Made by a program: the position numbers and the translations under genes. From NCBI RefSeq assembly GCF_964355755.1, contig NC_092672.1, positions 22,132,501 to 22,196,500 on the forward strand: 64,000 nucleotides of DNA. The letters are read 5' to 3'. Below are positions 34,500 through 48,600 of this stretch, in pieces (the stretch's first letter is position 1; each line of letters opens with the position of its first letter). The notes under the pieces were generated by a model. It ran no database searches and was not told the origin of the DNA. It saw nothing but the letters and a program-made list of their open reading frames with translations. Origin of the DNA: Antedon mediterranea. Taxonomy: Eukaryota > Echinodermata > Crinoidea > Comatulida > Antedonidae.

Positions 34500-35010
34500 T
34501 TAATTATGAAAACCCAAATTTTATAGCAAAAATCGTCCGAATTTATGTTAAAAACAATGAATTTAGCAACAAAAACTGAAACCAAACGAGCGTATTTATG
34601 GCACGCCATTAGTGCCTTTAATAGGAGAACAATCTGATTGTTTTAAATAATATAATTTTTTAGAAAAAGGTTATCAGAGCCTTTGATAATATATTAAATA
34701 TAATTTTATTAAGCATAGAAATGTGTTATTATTTATTTTAGTACATAAATATACGAAATAATGTTCAATACTCATTGTTCTATTAAAAGGCACTATCTGC
34801 GTGTGATGTTCTATGACTTGGATACTCTCGTTTGATTTCAGTTTTTGTGGCTAAACTCGTTGTTTTTAACATAAATTTGGACGATTTTTGCTATAAAAGT
34901 TGGGTTTTCATAATTAATTAACAATTATCTACTCTCGTTTGGTAGGTATTGCAACATTGTGAGTCTTGTTTTTGTTTCCGTTTGATGTTTAGTAGGACCG
35001 CGCTCGCGAA
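34400..35010. mobile_element. Foldback insertion inside the Harbinger-like element
   Basis: Arms of roughly 200 bp or more are inverted copies (gtcctat...aaacggaaacaaaa... at 34421 versus ...gtttccgtttgatgtttagtaggac ending at 34997; inner cgttaaaaacaa region and gtgcctttaatag). The motif GCTCGCGAA occurs just outside on both sides (34400 and 35001), a likely 9-bp target duplication. Confidence 0.65.
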
Positions 35011-35449
35011 AGACAACAAGCATTCAGCTCAGGTGGGAAGGGAATTAGGCAAGATAATAATTATCCTAGGCGATCGGGCACTGCACGACCCTCCCCATGT
35101 TATTGAAGGTGCCATGAGAATTAATGTAAATTAGCGATGGTAAGTAGGCTTTACAAAAAACAAAATTTGTAGACCTGGAGACAACATTTTATTATTTTAA
35201 CATGTTCGGCGATATCACACACGTGTGTACTGAGCGTCGATGTAAACAAACAGCCAACTTACTACTTCCGTCTGAGTGTATTGCATTTTGGGTAATGATG
35301 ATGTTTTGCTCGACGACCACCCATTGTAGATTTAATCGGTTATTTCGGAGCACAAATTGAGCAGAAACGCGGTCTTTGTTATTGTTATCTATTTTTAATC
35401 TATTTAAAAATAACCGGTTAAATTGCGTTATGCAGCAGAAACAGACCCT

Positions 35450-36515
35450 TATAAATACTGCCACCAATGTAAGCTTATTTGTTATCTTTGCTGTTCTATA
35501 TTTGTAATCAATACAAAGGTTAAAGTGTAAATATTACCTTTTTATGGATTCTCTTCCTACAGTGTTGAGCCTAATCTAATACTGTTTTACTTAAATTGTA
35601 CAAAGGCTTCTTAAAGCTTATTCACATGTCTAAATTAGACGGAAGTTTTTCAATTCAATTGTTACTTACAGTTTTGCTGAAAGAAATTGATAGGTTGCAA
35701 ATTTAAATTGATTTAACAAAGTTACGAATGTGAATTGAGTGATTGTTCCAAATGGCTGGAATGACATTTAAAAAGAATATTTAAGAGAGTTACAATGGAA
35801 AAAAGGGATACAGAAAGTGGGGAAATCTCTTCTTTGATTAATAAAGTATTACAGACCAAAATGTTTCATTATTTTGTGTTTTAGCCTAGAGGGCGTTTTT
35901 AAGAATTGTGTTGTTAATTGTTCAAACATTTTAAAAGATTACTTTGTACTGTTCATATTTATTTTACAGGGTGTGAGTGAGTGTAGCTACTGTATGACAC
36001 AAAGTACAATGTTATTGAACTTCCTTCAATATAGGTAGCTTGTAAACAATTGACTATTATGTAATTTGCACATTTTGAGCTTTGCTGTCATGTGACTATA
36101 CAATCACTCAATCAATTTTCAATAAAATCATTAAATTCATTTTTAAACATTTTATTTGATTAATTTATTCACCGTGTGACATGATCAAAAAGAAAAATCA
36201 ATATGCATCTGTAGTATAAGATGCTTTTATTAAAATGTCATTATAGCACACGGCAGAATTGGAAGTAATGTTTCACAATAGTAAAAAATAGTTGAAATGG
36301 TAAATCATACAAAATGAAAAATCTATACAAATTTAACAAATCAGGATAAAAATTTATTTGACATTGACATTATCTTTATATTATGACCTTTGGATTTTCT
36401 ATTTATTTTACCTTGTCTTTAACCAATATTACATTTGAAATTGTAGGGCAATGATAAAATGAAAGCAAACATTAAATCATGCGACTTTGAATACTTGATT
36501 GACGCAGACAATTTA
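35450..36515. other. No gene seen
   Basis: AT-rich unique sequence. The segment aaatactgccaccaatg at 35454 repeats aaatactgccaccagtg at 33826, flanking the Harbinger-like element at unequal distances. Confidence 0.5.
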
Positions 36516-36518
36516 TAA

Positions 36519-36690
36519 CAATTCTTGTCCAGTATTGGTCTTCACTATTTCATGTCTTTAAAAGTAAAATTTTCACTGTAGAGTATTTGTATGTAGCTGT
36601 TTAACAATTCTTGTCCAGTATTGGTCTTCATTATTTCATATCTTTAAAAGTAAAATGTTCATTATAGGGTATTTGTTGTAGCTGTTTGTC
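36519..36690. repeat. ~87-bp tandem pair
   Basis: caattcttgtccagtattgg and the following tcttcaytatttcatrtctt occur twice (36518 and 36605), with the intervening sequence conserved. Confidence 0.9.
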
Positions 36691-36982
36691 ATGTTGGTTT
36701 ACCTGCTTATCTTTACAATCTATTAGTATGTTAAACATTTTGTACAGTCAAGAGTTAAGTTGTACATTTTACCCAGTTGTTTCTTGTCTTTATTGAAAAT
36801 GATACCTTAATATCAGTGGTACTGGTGTCACACAATGCATCCAAAAAGAATAAACAAAAAAAACAACAAAAGTAATTAAATGAACAAATTGAACATTAAA
36901 CTTTTAAACTTCTAAACTTCTTATACATTTTTTAGTGAATTTATTTGTTCATTTCTAATTAATAAAGTATCAAATACATTCT

Positions 36983-38058
36983 ACAGTATTGTTTTATACC
37001 TGTTTGTTATATCATGTTGGTTTATCTGTGGCTTTCTATTTAATAAAGTGTATCAAATACAGTATTGTTTTATACCTGTTATATCATGTTGGTTTATCTG
37101 TGCCTTTCTGTTTAATAAAGTGTAATACAGTATTGTTTTATACCTGTTATATTATGTTGGTTTATCTGTGCCTTTCTGTTTAATAAAGTGTATCAAATAC
37201 AGTATTGTTTTATACCTGTTATATCATGTTGGTGTATGTGTGCCTTTCTATTTAATAAAGTGTATCAAATACAGTATTGTTTTATACCTGTTATATCATG
37301 TTGGTTTATCTGTGCCTTTCTGTTTAATAAAGTGTATCAAATACAGTATTGTTTTATACCTGTTATATCATGTTGGTTTATCTATGCCTTTCTATTTAAT
37401 AAAGTGTATCAAATACAGTATTGTTTTATACCTGTTATATCATGTTGGTTTATCTGTGCCTTTCTATTTAATAAAGTGTATCAAATACAGTATTGTTTTA
37501 TACCTGTTATATCATGTTGGTTTATCTGTGGCTTTCTATTTAATAAAGTGTATTAATACAGTATTGTTTTATACCTGTTATATCATGTTGGTTTATCTGT
37601 GGCTTTCTATTTTAATAAAGTGTATTAATACAGTATTGTTTTATACCTGTTATATCATGTTGGTTTATCTGTGGCTTTCTATTTTAATAAAGTGTATCAA
37701 ATACAGTATTGTTTAATACCTGTTATATCATGTTGGTTTATGTGTGGCTTTCTATTTAATAAAGTGTAATACAGTATTGTCTTATACCTGTTATATCATG
37801 TTGGTTTATGTGTGGCTTTCTATTTAATAAAGTGTAATACAGTATTGTTTTATACCTGTTATATCATGTTGGTTTATCTGTGGCTTTCTATTTAATAAAG
37901 TGTATCAAATACAGTATTGTTTTATACCTGTTATATCATGTTGGTTTATCTGTGGCTTTCTATTTAATAAAGTGTAATACAGTATTGTCTTATACCTGTT
38001 ATATCATGTTGGTTTATCTGTGGCTTTCTATTTAATAAAGTGTATCAAATACAGTATT
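36983..38058. repeat. 72-bp satellite, about 15 copies
   Basis: Unit: cagtattgttttatacctgt, tatatcatgttggtttatct, then gtg(g/c)ctttctrtttaataaa and gtgtatcaaata. Starts are spaced 66-75 bp, mostly 72. Since 72 is a multiple of 3, long ORFs result (37168-37716 and 37188-37556); they are repeat artefacts. Confidence 0.97.
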
Positions 38059-38059
38059 G

Positions 38060-39535
38060 TTTTTAACTCTTATATTATTTGTATTGTATTTTTATTTTGA
38101 CTGTGTCTTGAAACATGATGTAAAGTAACTTTTGTTTGGTTCATCTGTTGGCCCTGGCTGTTGCTTGAACTTAGACTACATTAATCTAATAACCTTTGCC
38201 TTAGTTTACTGTTTGTTTGTCACCCTGTTATTCCTTTAGTAATATCATATCTGATAAACTTATAGCAAATATTAAACCAGGCTTTGTTGCACTATTGTAG
38301 CATTAAAATAGTAGGTTTATTTATATACTTTTTTAAACACTCTGAAATTCACAGTACACTTTTTTCAGTTTGTCTTCTGTCTTTATACAACTTTGTTTAA
38401 ATATTATTATTACAAAATAGTGTATAATTTACTTTATTATTATTTAAATCCAAAGTTGTTTAAGTATATTAAGTCTTTTGTCAGAATGTCTTATTAGCAT
38501 TTTTTTTCTTAAATTTCAACTCCGTATTTTTATTTAAAAACAAGCTAATTTATTATTATGTCTGATTGCTGAATTTATTATTATATTTGACCAATAACTG
38601 TCTTCAATATTGCTGAAGCCAGAGTAGAGTTATTTTGTTTTCCTTCTCAGTGCAGTCAAAATTGTGCCGCTCATGCCTCCATGTTGTAACCATTGTCATG
38701 AGTTTAACAATAATCTGTTAAATGTAAAACTAAACGATGGAAACACTCAGTTCCTGTTATTACTAATATCATTAATAATGTTTATTTACTAAAACCTTGT
38801 ATGAACCTCGTCTCATTTAATGTATTATAGTATTTTGTCTAATTTCAAGTAAAAATATATTGCATAATTTTCACAAGACCTTAATCAGTCATTATTAGAG
38901 TTTACCTGGGGTACCTTGATACACATTGTTTGCTTTACCTAAAATGGTAATTCACGTTGGTTTGTAGTTGTAATCAACTAAATGATAAGAACAAAGCAAA
39001 CACTAAGTCACGCTATGTTGTAATTTGTATAGAATCCATTGAATTGCACTGGTTATCATTATATAAATAATGATATAAAAGTGTTTGGTCTTCTGTACAA
39101 CAACCACTTGCATTCAACTTTTGAAAAGGAAATGTTGCATATTTTGGATTTCTTTTATTTTAGCATTACCACTGTAAGTGTACATAGTACTTGTAGGTCT
39201 AAATAATGTTATAACATTATTTGATTCAGTTCTTGTACCATATTTATATTTGTTACTTTCAAAATTAGAGGGAGGGATGCTTTTATTTAGATAAAGGGTG
39301 ATTTAAAGCCACAACAGTCTATAGATGATTCTAATGATTTGTTGCTTCATCACCTTTGCTGTTGTCATGAGCTGTTATCACTAAGTATCTACCATTAATA
39401 TTCAAGTAACTCGTAATCAACTATTTTTTAATGTGTGTGTTACTTTAATATCAACCATACAAATTTTGAATTGACAAATTGTTTTTGTTTTAATTCATTT
39501 TAAACATTATACATTGTTTCTGCCCTTTTTTCAAT
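38060..39535. other. Upstream of the ankyrin gene; 5' exon not identified
   Basis: The ankyrin exon at 39540 has a 3' splice site, so a more 5' exon must exist. No convincing one, and no promoter motif, is visible here. Confidence 0.4.
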
Positions 39536-39539
39536 TTAG

Positions 39540-39600
39540 CAGAATTACAATGGATCTTGTCGAACACCTTCTTGATATGTGTGCATTCAATGGCATTCAG
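39540..39600 (+). CDS. Ankyrin gene exon: first coding part
   Basis: A strong acceptor (TTTCTGCCCTTTTTTCAATTTAG) precedes 39540. ATG at 39550 opens MDLVEHLLDMCAFNGIQ, ending CAG|GTAGGC. Upstream of the ATG the exon has only three in-frame codons, without a stop, so the true start could lie in an earlier exon. Confidence 0.65.
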
Positions 39601-42600
39601 GTAGGCAAGTTTACACTGTTTTAGTATAATACAATTTAACCAGCAACAATTAACTAGCAATACTAGCTCATTAGCAACTTAATAAATTGTTCTATGAGCT
39701 AATGCGCTAGAAACTGAAGAGAGATAAAACAAGTAACTAAATGAATTAAAAACCAAAACATGGCGGTATAAAATAGGGTCACAACAACTTACAGTGCCGT
39801 CATAATGGATCAAAATAATCACTGTAGTGCTATAAACACTGGTGGCTCATTTGATGTGATTGTTTTTTTAAATTTATTTGACCATCATGATGTCAATACA
39901 AAACATGCAATACAACATATGAAAGATGAAAAATGCTGGGCAGGGGCAGCTTAAGCAAAATACATTGCTGTAAATCAAACAAGCCAGCTACCCTTCATAC
40001 AAAAATAAATATAAAAAAAATAATTAAATACAAATTTCATTAAAATTTTTCTATAAAAATGTCTACAAAATTTAAGACAAGAAGAAAAAAAACTTATTTA
40101 TTTGGGAAATCTAATATATTATGATAATATTATAATATAATGGGTGTAATTTAATACAACATGGAATGTATGTTGTCGTCTATGTTTACTATAGTATATG
40201 AATTTTAATGAAAATTGTAACTGAATGCATATTGATCTATATGTTTTATTTCATAGATTGAAAGAGAAAAAACTGCTGAAGAAATTTGCCATTTCATTGT
40301 TAGCAACAATGCTGTCAACATCAAAGACCAGGTATACATCAATTTGTTTTCCTTTGTAATGAATTTGATAATACAAACCTAAAATTACTTGACACTAATT
40401 AAAGTGCATCAATACTAATTTGTTTTTAGTATCTCCTATAAGTGTTCTCTCGTTGCATATTTGCAGTTAACATTCACACTGATTGTTAAAAGCATCATAT
40501 TTGTTTCACTTCTTGAGCATTTTTTAGTGTTAAAAAAGTATATTGTGTGTTTATATCTTATCTTAGCTGTATGTTAGATGGTTTGTCAATATAATTTAGT
40601 ACATTAGTCTTTCAGTACAATTTGCTTAGACAATTTGATTGGCTAATAATACTGGATTTGAATAATGGCTTGGTTACTCAATCTCCTGTAATTGTAATTA
40701 ATTTCAGAATCTGAACAATGATATAATTATTCATCTGTTGAACAAATAACTAAACAAACTTCATAAGAAATATATACATCACTGAAAGAAAAATACAAGG
40801 CACAAGACAGTGAAAAAAGTGATGAACAGGTGGCAAGCACTTCTATCCACATTGGACCCCTTGTACAAATAACAAAACATAAAAACACAAACATTTAAGA
40901 TATAAAAATAGCTGAAATGGTACTATTTGTATATTGTGTGTTTATATCTTATCTTAGCTTTATGTTAGATGGTTTGTCAATATAATTGAGTACTCTTTCT
41001 TTCAGTACAATTTGCTTAGACAATTTGATTGGCTAATACCGGATTTGAATAATGGCTTGGTAACCCAATCCCCTGTAATTGTAATTAATTTCAGAATCTG
41101 AACGATGATATAATTATTCATCTGTTAATAATATAATAATAATCTGATAACTAAACAAACTTTTATTAACATCATACTAGAGTAGTAGAAATATATACTT
41201 TTCATTTATTAAACTTTATCACTGAAAGAAAAATACAAGGCATAAGACAGTGAAAAAAAGTTATGAACAGGTGTCAAGCACTTCTATCCACATTGAACCC
41301 CTTGTACAAATAACAAAACATAAAAACACAAACATTTAAGATATAAAAATAGCTGAAATTATACTATTTTCAGTTTCATATATAAAGCATGCAACATACC
41401 ATCATTTACAACCTGGATTTCACACAGCAGTTTGAAACAAACAATTCAATTTTCCATTTATAAAATGTACCATAACATTAACAAATTGATAAAACCTAAC
41501 CATTTAAAAAAAACAACCTAAAACATGGTAGAACACTGGAGGCCTTTTGTTTCCCCTTCCACCACCGGTTCCTGTGGCTGATTGTTCAAACTTTATATGA
41601 TCATTCCAACATAGGTATGATGCTATTTTGACACCAAGATTAGTTTGTGTTTTCTCAAAGATACAACCATTCTTCTGATAAAAATATGTGATGAGATGTT
41701 TATCATGTGATATAGAAATAATTTGAAAATTAATTTCCCATGTTACTCCATTGAATAAGAACATCATGTCCATCTGAGGCAAATAAAAATTCATCAATGT
41801 TAATGATTGACTTGTAACATTTTCCCTATTTAAAATATACGTCATGAACCTATCATGCACATTAATTTAGATGTTGGTGCACTACCCACTGCTTCTTGAG
41901 GCTGACATCAAACCCTATCAGCTCAAGCTCTGTGTTGTATACAGATTTAACCACCAGACTAGTGACTGTTTTATTACTACAGTATTACTATTTTATTATT
42001 GTATTCAATTATTCAAGACCCAACAGTGTATCAAAACACCAATACAGGATCAAAATAAAAGTACAATATAACATATTTACATGATAAAAATATTAACATA
42101 ATTAAAAAACTATTCATTAAACATTAACAATTCAACAGATTTAGTTATTCAAGTTATTTAAAATGACATTAAATGCTGTATAAGTATTAATGTGTAAGTG
42201 TTACAACTAAAAATATCAATGTTAGGAAATATTTAACTAGATCATTATAAAGCTCTGTTTACACTATTAAACTTTATGTGACAAAAAAATGTGATTTGCC
42301 CATATATGGACAAAATGATGCCATATCACCACCATATTTGGGCAAATCACCACCATATTTGGGCACATCACACATTTTTTTGTATATCTAGTCTAGTGAT
42401 AGTGTAGACATAGCTGAAGTTGAGCAACATGACAGAAAGAACTGTTTTTACTATATAACAGGCACAGAACATGAGTTTTAAACCGCCTGATTATATACTG
42501 AAATTTGATTAATTAATTTGAAACAATAAAGATGAGGAAACATAAGAATATTTAAATTACAAATAAATTGACATTTAGTCCTTATTACACTCAAATCTTA

Positions 42601-45600
42601 AAACATTAATCCTCTCAACATTTTAAAAATTCTATAAGAATAATATTTAATATAAAAATAATGTTGTTTTACTCTACTATCACTTTGTTCTATATTTATT
42701 TTACTGCATGTTTGTGTCTTTGTTTTTCTTATTCTGAAATATTTAAGTTATTGGTGAACTCTACACAGCAGGGACATTGTAAATAAACTATAGAAAGTGA
42801 TACCAAGAACTATGTTTATCCTCTTTCTTTTAGAGAATCAAGAGGGATTTTGTGGATGGATGTCCTCAATAATCCTCATTATGGGATTATTTTAAAAATG
42901 TGTTAGCATTGTGAAAATAAACAAACCATGTTCACAAGAAGAAAATGTTGTGAATGAAATCATTAAGATTAGATTTGGGTTATGGCTGGTAGATGGTATA
43001 CATTACAAAAATAATAAATAGTAAACTGAATCAACAAATTAAACTTGTATAAATGATGGCAAATACTCACAATAAAAGCTTAAAAAATGTTTGCTCATTT
43101 GACTGGCACATAATTAGTATGTTATGTTCAGGCCTAATTTATCTAATTTTCTTTAGTACCGTACTTGACTACAGTCGGTATAACATAGTATAATAGCAAT
43201 AATTCATGTTATTCTTTCAATGAATGTGAACATACTGTCTGTTATTATTTCATAGATCCTAAATGTATATCAAAGCAATGCTGAAAATTAGTATTATACC
43301 GTATTGTTTTTGTTATACAGATATTAAGTTTTAATTGATTAATTTTATTAGATATATTTTTGACACAGCAAAATAATATGATTGTAAAAAGGTGATGTTA
43401 TAATTACACTGTCAATTGTGTATAAAATAGAAATGCCTACACACAAACACACACTAATCAGTAGGCCTAAATGATTATCAACAAGTATGCCTATTACAAG
43501 TTGGAGTGGTGTAATTGAATAGTGAAAACCTGTTATTAACAGATACAACACAATTTGAAATTTAAAATAAATTTTCCCGATTTATAATTGCACTGTAAAA
43601 TAATACTATAAAATTGTTCAAAATATGTAGGATGAAGGTTTATTTTAAAATAGCTTTTACAGTCTGCCCAACTATTTCAAAATAAAATTGATTATAGATG
43701 ATATAGTTAGTATTATCTGTTTTATATTTCAGAATTCAAGTACCTTGATCATGAGCATAAGCATAGTTTACACAAACAATACATTTTACAATGCTTTATA
43801 GAAATAATCATTTAAAGTTGATTGTTAGTTATTAGAAAAATATCTTTCAACATTGAAAACAAAGTAATAAACTGTTATCAATTAAGGATATTTATTTACA
43901 AGATTATTAGTCATTTTTTTGTTTAGATATTAAGGAATAAGATGTACATGTTTTGTAACTTTGTTTATTTAATATTTTCAATAGGATGGCATTACAGTGT
44001 TGATGTGTGCTGCTGTTGTAGGTAATGCAGCCATCTGCCATCAACTTATTGATGGTGGAGCTGATATTAACCTACAAGATAAGGTAAGTAATACACACAT
44101 TTTTTAAATAAAATTATTGAACCTTCAGTGAAACAAATCAATGAATTGAAACTATATTGTTTTAGAATGTATATGCTACCACCACTATAACTTTAGGAAA
44201 CGTGAATTCTGTAATCCGATTGGTCAATATATGAGATATAATTCCGTATTACGCCCATTTACTCAGTCAAGTGGATCAGAAGGGTAATATATCCCGTATT
44301 ACCTGTTTGATGTTTCTACGCGCGCGGTGTTTATGTATTGTATTTTTGTCGTTGAGCGCATGTGTAGTTGTGATTTCAACCATCGAATATGAACCAGTCT
44401 CTTGTCCAATTGCTTATAATGTGTACACTAAGAGATAAAATCGTTGCACCCTATAATAACACAATACTGGTGTGTGTACTGTATATAGGTCAATATAGAA
44501 ATGATGTAATAACTTATTTTCTTCTCACATAAAACATTTTACAAATTCTCAAAATATTCTGTTTAAACTTGCAATCAAATTTTTGTATTAAGAAAATGTA
44601 TACTTCAAGTTACTTGTTTACAACATTAATATGTGTATTCAATAATATACACATTTATTTTCCATAATTCGTTGCCGAATGCTGCTTTAGAAATAAAGTG
44701 TGAAATGAATTTTACAGCACAGTTTTTAAATATTTTTGCTATTGATCTATATATAAATTTACGTAAGGGCAAAATTCGGTAAATCTCGGTTTATTTCTAG
44801 AATTTTTACTCGATGGTATATAAAGTTGGTTCATACTTTCGGTACTGATTTTAACCATCTGATGTAACCCTGTTTACTAATTAAATTGAGTTAGGTAATT
44901 AGTTATTGACGATTAAAACGAATTTAGGTTCAACGATTTGCCCCAAATAGGGGTGTTTTCCGATCGTGGTATACACTGTCTAATGGATGTCCATCTTGAA
45001 AAATACCCGCCACAAAAATACGAGGAGGCTTCGCATTTTCCTACCTCCTCCTACGATAATTGTTTTTAATAGCTGAAAACTGGTTGAACAGCTAGAGTAC
45101 AGCATCATAATGTTGAAGACAGGCCGATTTTCTTAAAAAAATACTATTTTGATAGATTTAATATACGATTATACAAATGTATTGATTTGCGATGAATGGA
45201 ACATTTCAATCTCTGTTTCACAAGTGTCTATTCCCTCAGGCGTCGTAAAGGCAAGTACAGTACTGTATACTCGAAATTCGATCCATTTTTGTTTTCAATC
45301 TGTGCTGCAGAGGTTGGATATAATTTTTTTTTAAACGGATAATGAGCTAGCGTTTTCACTCGCCGTATATTATGTACAAATCTTTATTATTGCAGTTAAA
45401 CCACCCACATCATCACCTTTCCCTCACTGGCATGAGTAGCGTTGTAAAACCAATAGAGAATAGGCCTACGGTACATCACATGCCCTTAACGCAGAACAAC
45501 TTTGGTGGGTAGGGTAGGAACCAACTTAAGTATGAATTGGCTCTAAGAAACAATTGAAAACCATTAGGCCTACTAATTAAGTTGAGTTAGATAATTTAAT

Positions 45601-48600
45601 ATTTATTGACGATTAAATCGAATTTATGATTTTCCCCGAATAGAGGTGGTTTTCACAAATTGTTTTACATTATATTATAAACATACACGTCGTAGTGATG
45701 TATCGTTACATGTACTGTACTATTTCAATCGACTAGGACGGTGATAGTTTCAACAAAGTATTACATCGCAATGTTTTACTGTGTTTAGTGGTATATTATT
45801 TGTAAAACATGAAAGCAATTAATATTTCGTTACTAAATGGATAAAGAATATATTTTAACATTGTTCCTCTTTGCACCCATCCTCTTCCCCATCCCTCAAC
45901 CCTAATGTTACATACAAAACACAAATTAAGTTTGTTTAAATTTGACTTAAACCATTGGTCTTATTTTGTGACAAGTTTCTCTTTCGGAAGTAATACTAAT
46001 AGGGTGCTAATTTTAGTTGAGTACATAAATCACAGTGTCTATTTATTCGTTCCTGTAAACGACATGTATTATTGTCCTGCGGTACGTACATTTGAAATCG
46101 CCAGTTTTTTAACGCTGAAATTATTATGTATTCGAGAACCATCTGTGGGCACGACCTAGATGGTACGCGAGCGAAGCGAGCGTACCATCTAGTTATTATA
46201 ATTTAACTACTATACTGTAAAATAAAAAATGCTGATAGCCTACACCTAATCATCAAAGTTTGTACAGTTAAATGGTATAGTCAGTATGTTTTTATAAATT
46301 GATAACATTCAATAGAATGCTCATAACACAAACTTTATTCTTTTGAATATTTAACTGTATTTTAGTATTAGGCAGGTTAGATAACAGGAATAACATTTGT
46401 TAATATAAGTTAAAAAAAAAATGTACATTTTAAAAAAAGGTTGTGAATATGAATCATGTCTATCATCAACCTCCACCTTGATTCCTTTGCTCTTTATATT
46501 TTAAGGATATTTCTAGATTAAAATGATATCTATGCTGAAATGAAAGGTTGTGAAGATTACTTTTGGTAGAAGGGCTCTTCTTACCTAAAATTAGAGCAAA
46601 TACATAAGGCCATAACACCATAATAATATTATGAGAAAAATTACATATACGCACACATATATTATACAAAATTTCATATTTTTGGTGGTATATTGTTCTG
46701 TATAATTTTGAAGATTCTAAGTTGTTTAAAGCCCCATTCCCTACGTTTTTTAGATCTAATTTAAGATCACAAACTATATTTAATGTAAAAATAATACTAT
46801 ATGGTCCTATTGCGATAACTTTTTTCGTCTTTAAACGGTTAAAAATGTGAAAAATAAGCCGATTCTAATAATTATAGCGGCCCGCTATAAATCCCAAAAT
46901 GCATTGCGCGCGGATTGATATTTTTGTTTTTCACCTGTAATTCGCCCACTTTTCGATCGATCGTGAGGCCAAAACAAATGGAAGACTCCTAACTTTTCAG
47001 CGAAAATACCGGGTTTTCCTCAATTTGTATCAACGGAGTCTGGCAAAAATAGAAAGACAATTAATGCAGCAACTATACAACGTCAGGCTAGGTATATAGC
47101 TCGCGTACGATGTTCGTACGTTACCGATGTTTACCAGCTAGGCCTACAAAACTAAGCCTAGCTAGGCTAGGCCTAAGACCGTCCACGAGAGGTCGATCGC
47201 CGCGAGCTACTTAGGTAGTGCATTGTTTCTCACTTTTTATCATAATTTACCATAAAACGTACATTTAAGACAAGGAATGACATGGTTTAATGTTTTTAAA
47301 GTGATATATATGTATTATTTTCCAAAAAACGTCCAAAATTGCAGGGAAGGGGTCTTTAAATTTAACCAATTGCAGCATATCATATTTAAAATTGAGTTGC
47401 TCCTACAGCCTTGTGTTAAATGTTAGTTGGAACCATGAATTTGAAATCTTTCGGTTTATGAACCAAATCCAAGCCTATTAAATTCTATTGGCTTGCTACT
47501 CATATATCTTCGTAATATTTTGATTAAATTTAGCCATTAGGCCTTTCAACAATCTACAACATTCTAATTTTTATGGGCTAATTAAAATGCAGTATTATTA
47601 TTATTTGAATTTTCGAAATCTACAGTATTCTAGCTAATCTTGATTTATTTAAAACGGATTGTAAATTGCTAAAAGATCACATAACCAAAAAAAACTTGTA
47701 ATTTTTATTTTTTGGTGTTAAACAGTTTATGAGAAAAAATTGCCTTACTTGAAGCGTAACAGTATTGTGGTTATGATCAAGAAATTGCAAATTTCAAGGC
47801 AATTAAATTAGTTTACACTGATAAAGGTACACACAAGTGTAGCCAACAATTCTTGAGTATACAGTAATAAAAGTAAGAAATTGTGTTGTTGGAATTCTAA
47901 TATACGTATATTTTTTAATATTCATGAGAACAAATTATATAATTTTTTTCATGCGCGCACTAAAATATGATTTTAAAATAAGTTGGAGTCTTTAATATGC
48001 TACAAAATGCACTAGGGTTATTAAATTAAAAAGTTGCTTAAACGGTAAAATTTCGATTTACCAAATGATACGTCTATGGCTTGATAAAAAAATATGATTA
48101 ATTTGTTAGCTGGTATAAAAACTGCGATATCTCCGTGAAAATTTACTCGATTTTTAAACGGTTTTTTCGAGAAAAAAGCTCAAAGAACAATGAACAACTG
48201 CACAAAGGTCATGCTTCACTATGATGTATTAGAAACTACTGCACAGCCTCTGTTTACTTTTACTGAAAAAATGGTTTACAAATTGATAACTGTATTTCAA
48301 ATGAAGACTATGTTATTGTTACATGCAAAAAAGCACTGAATTCAAGACTGACATTTTTGTACAGGCAGACTAACTTCTTAGACATGCAAAGTAGACACGT
48401 ACTTTTATGCTCTGCAATAATTCAATGTGTTTTCGACTACTGTATGCTACATCAGTCTGGTATTCTGGTTTAACGTCACTCCTCAAAATAAACTGTAACC
48501 CTAAATAAAATTGTACAGTTTTTTCTTATCACCCACTAACAATCAACCACTAATGAAACAATTTCATTAACCACTAATGTACAAAACTTCATTAAAGTAG

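Larger units (their letters stand above)
33872..35449. mobile_element. Harbinger-like DNA element with ~20-bp TIRs
   Basis: The ends are inverted copies: GGCCTGTTTCTGCTGCATAA at the left and TTATGCAGCAGAAACAGACC at the right, followed inward by AAAATAACCGGTTAA-type sequence on both sides. The AACCGGTTAA palindrome recurs just inside the left end. It carries one recognisable ORF (34200-34499) but no DDE transposase. A 600-bp foldback sits inside. No clean target duplication seen. Confidence 0.7.

Noticed and set aside
34949-35134. 61-codon ORF in the Harbinger-like element
   Set aside because: It starts inside the foldback arm; at most a piece of the disrupted element ORF, with no motif that I recognise.
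37168-37716. 182-codon ORF and an overlapping 122-codon ORF
   Set aside because: Both are frames through the 72-bp satellite; unit length is a multiple of three.
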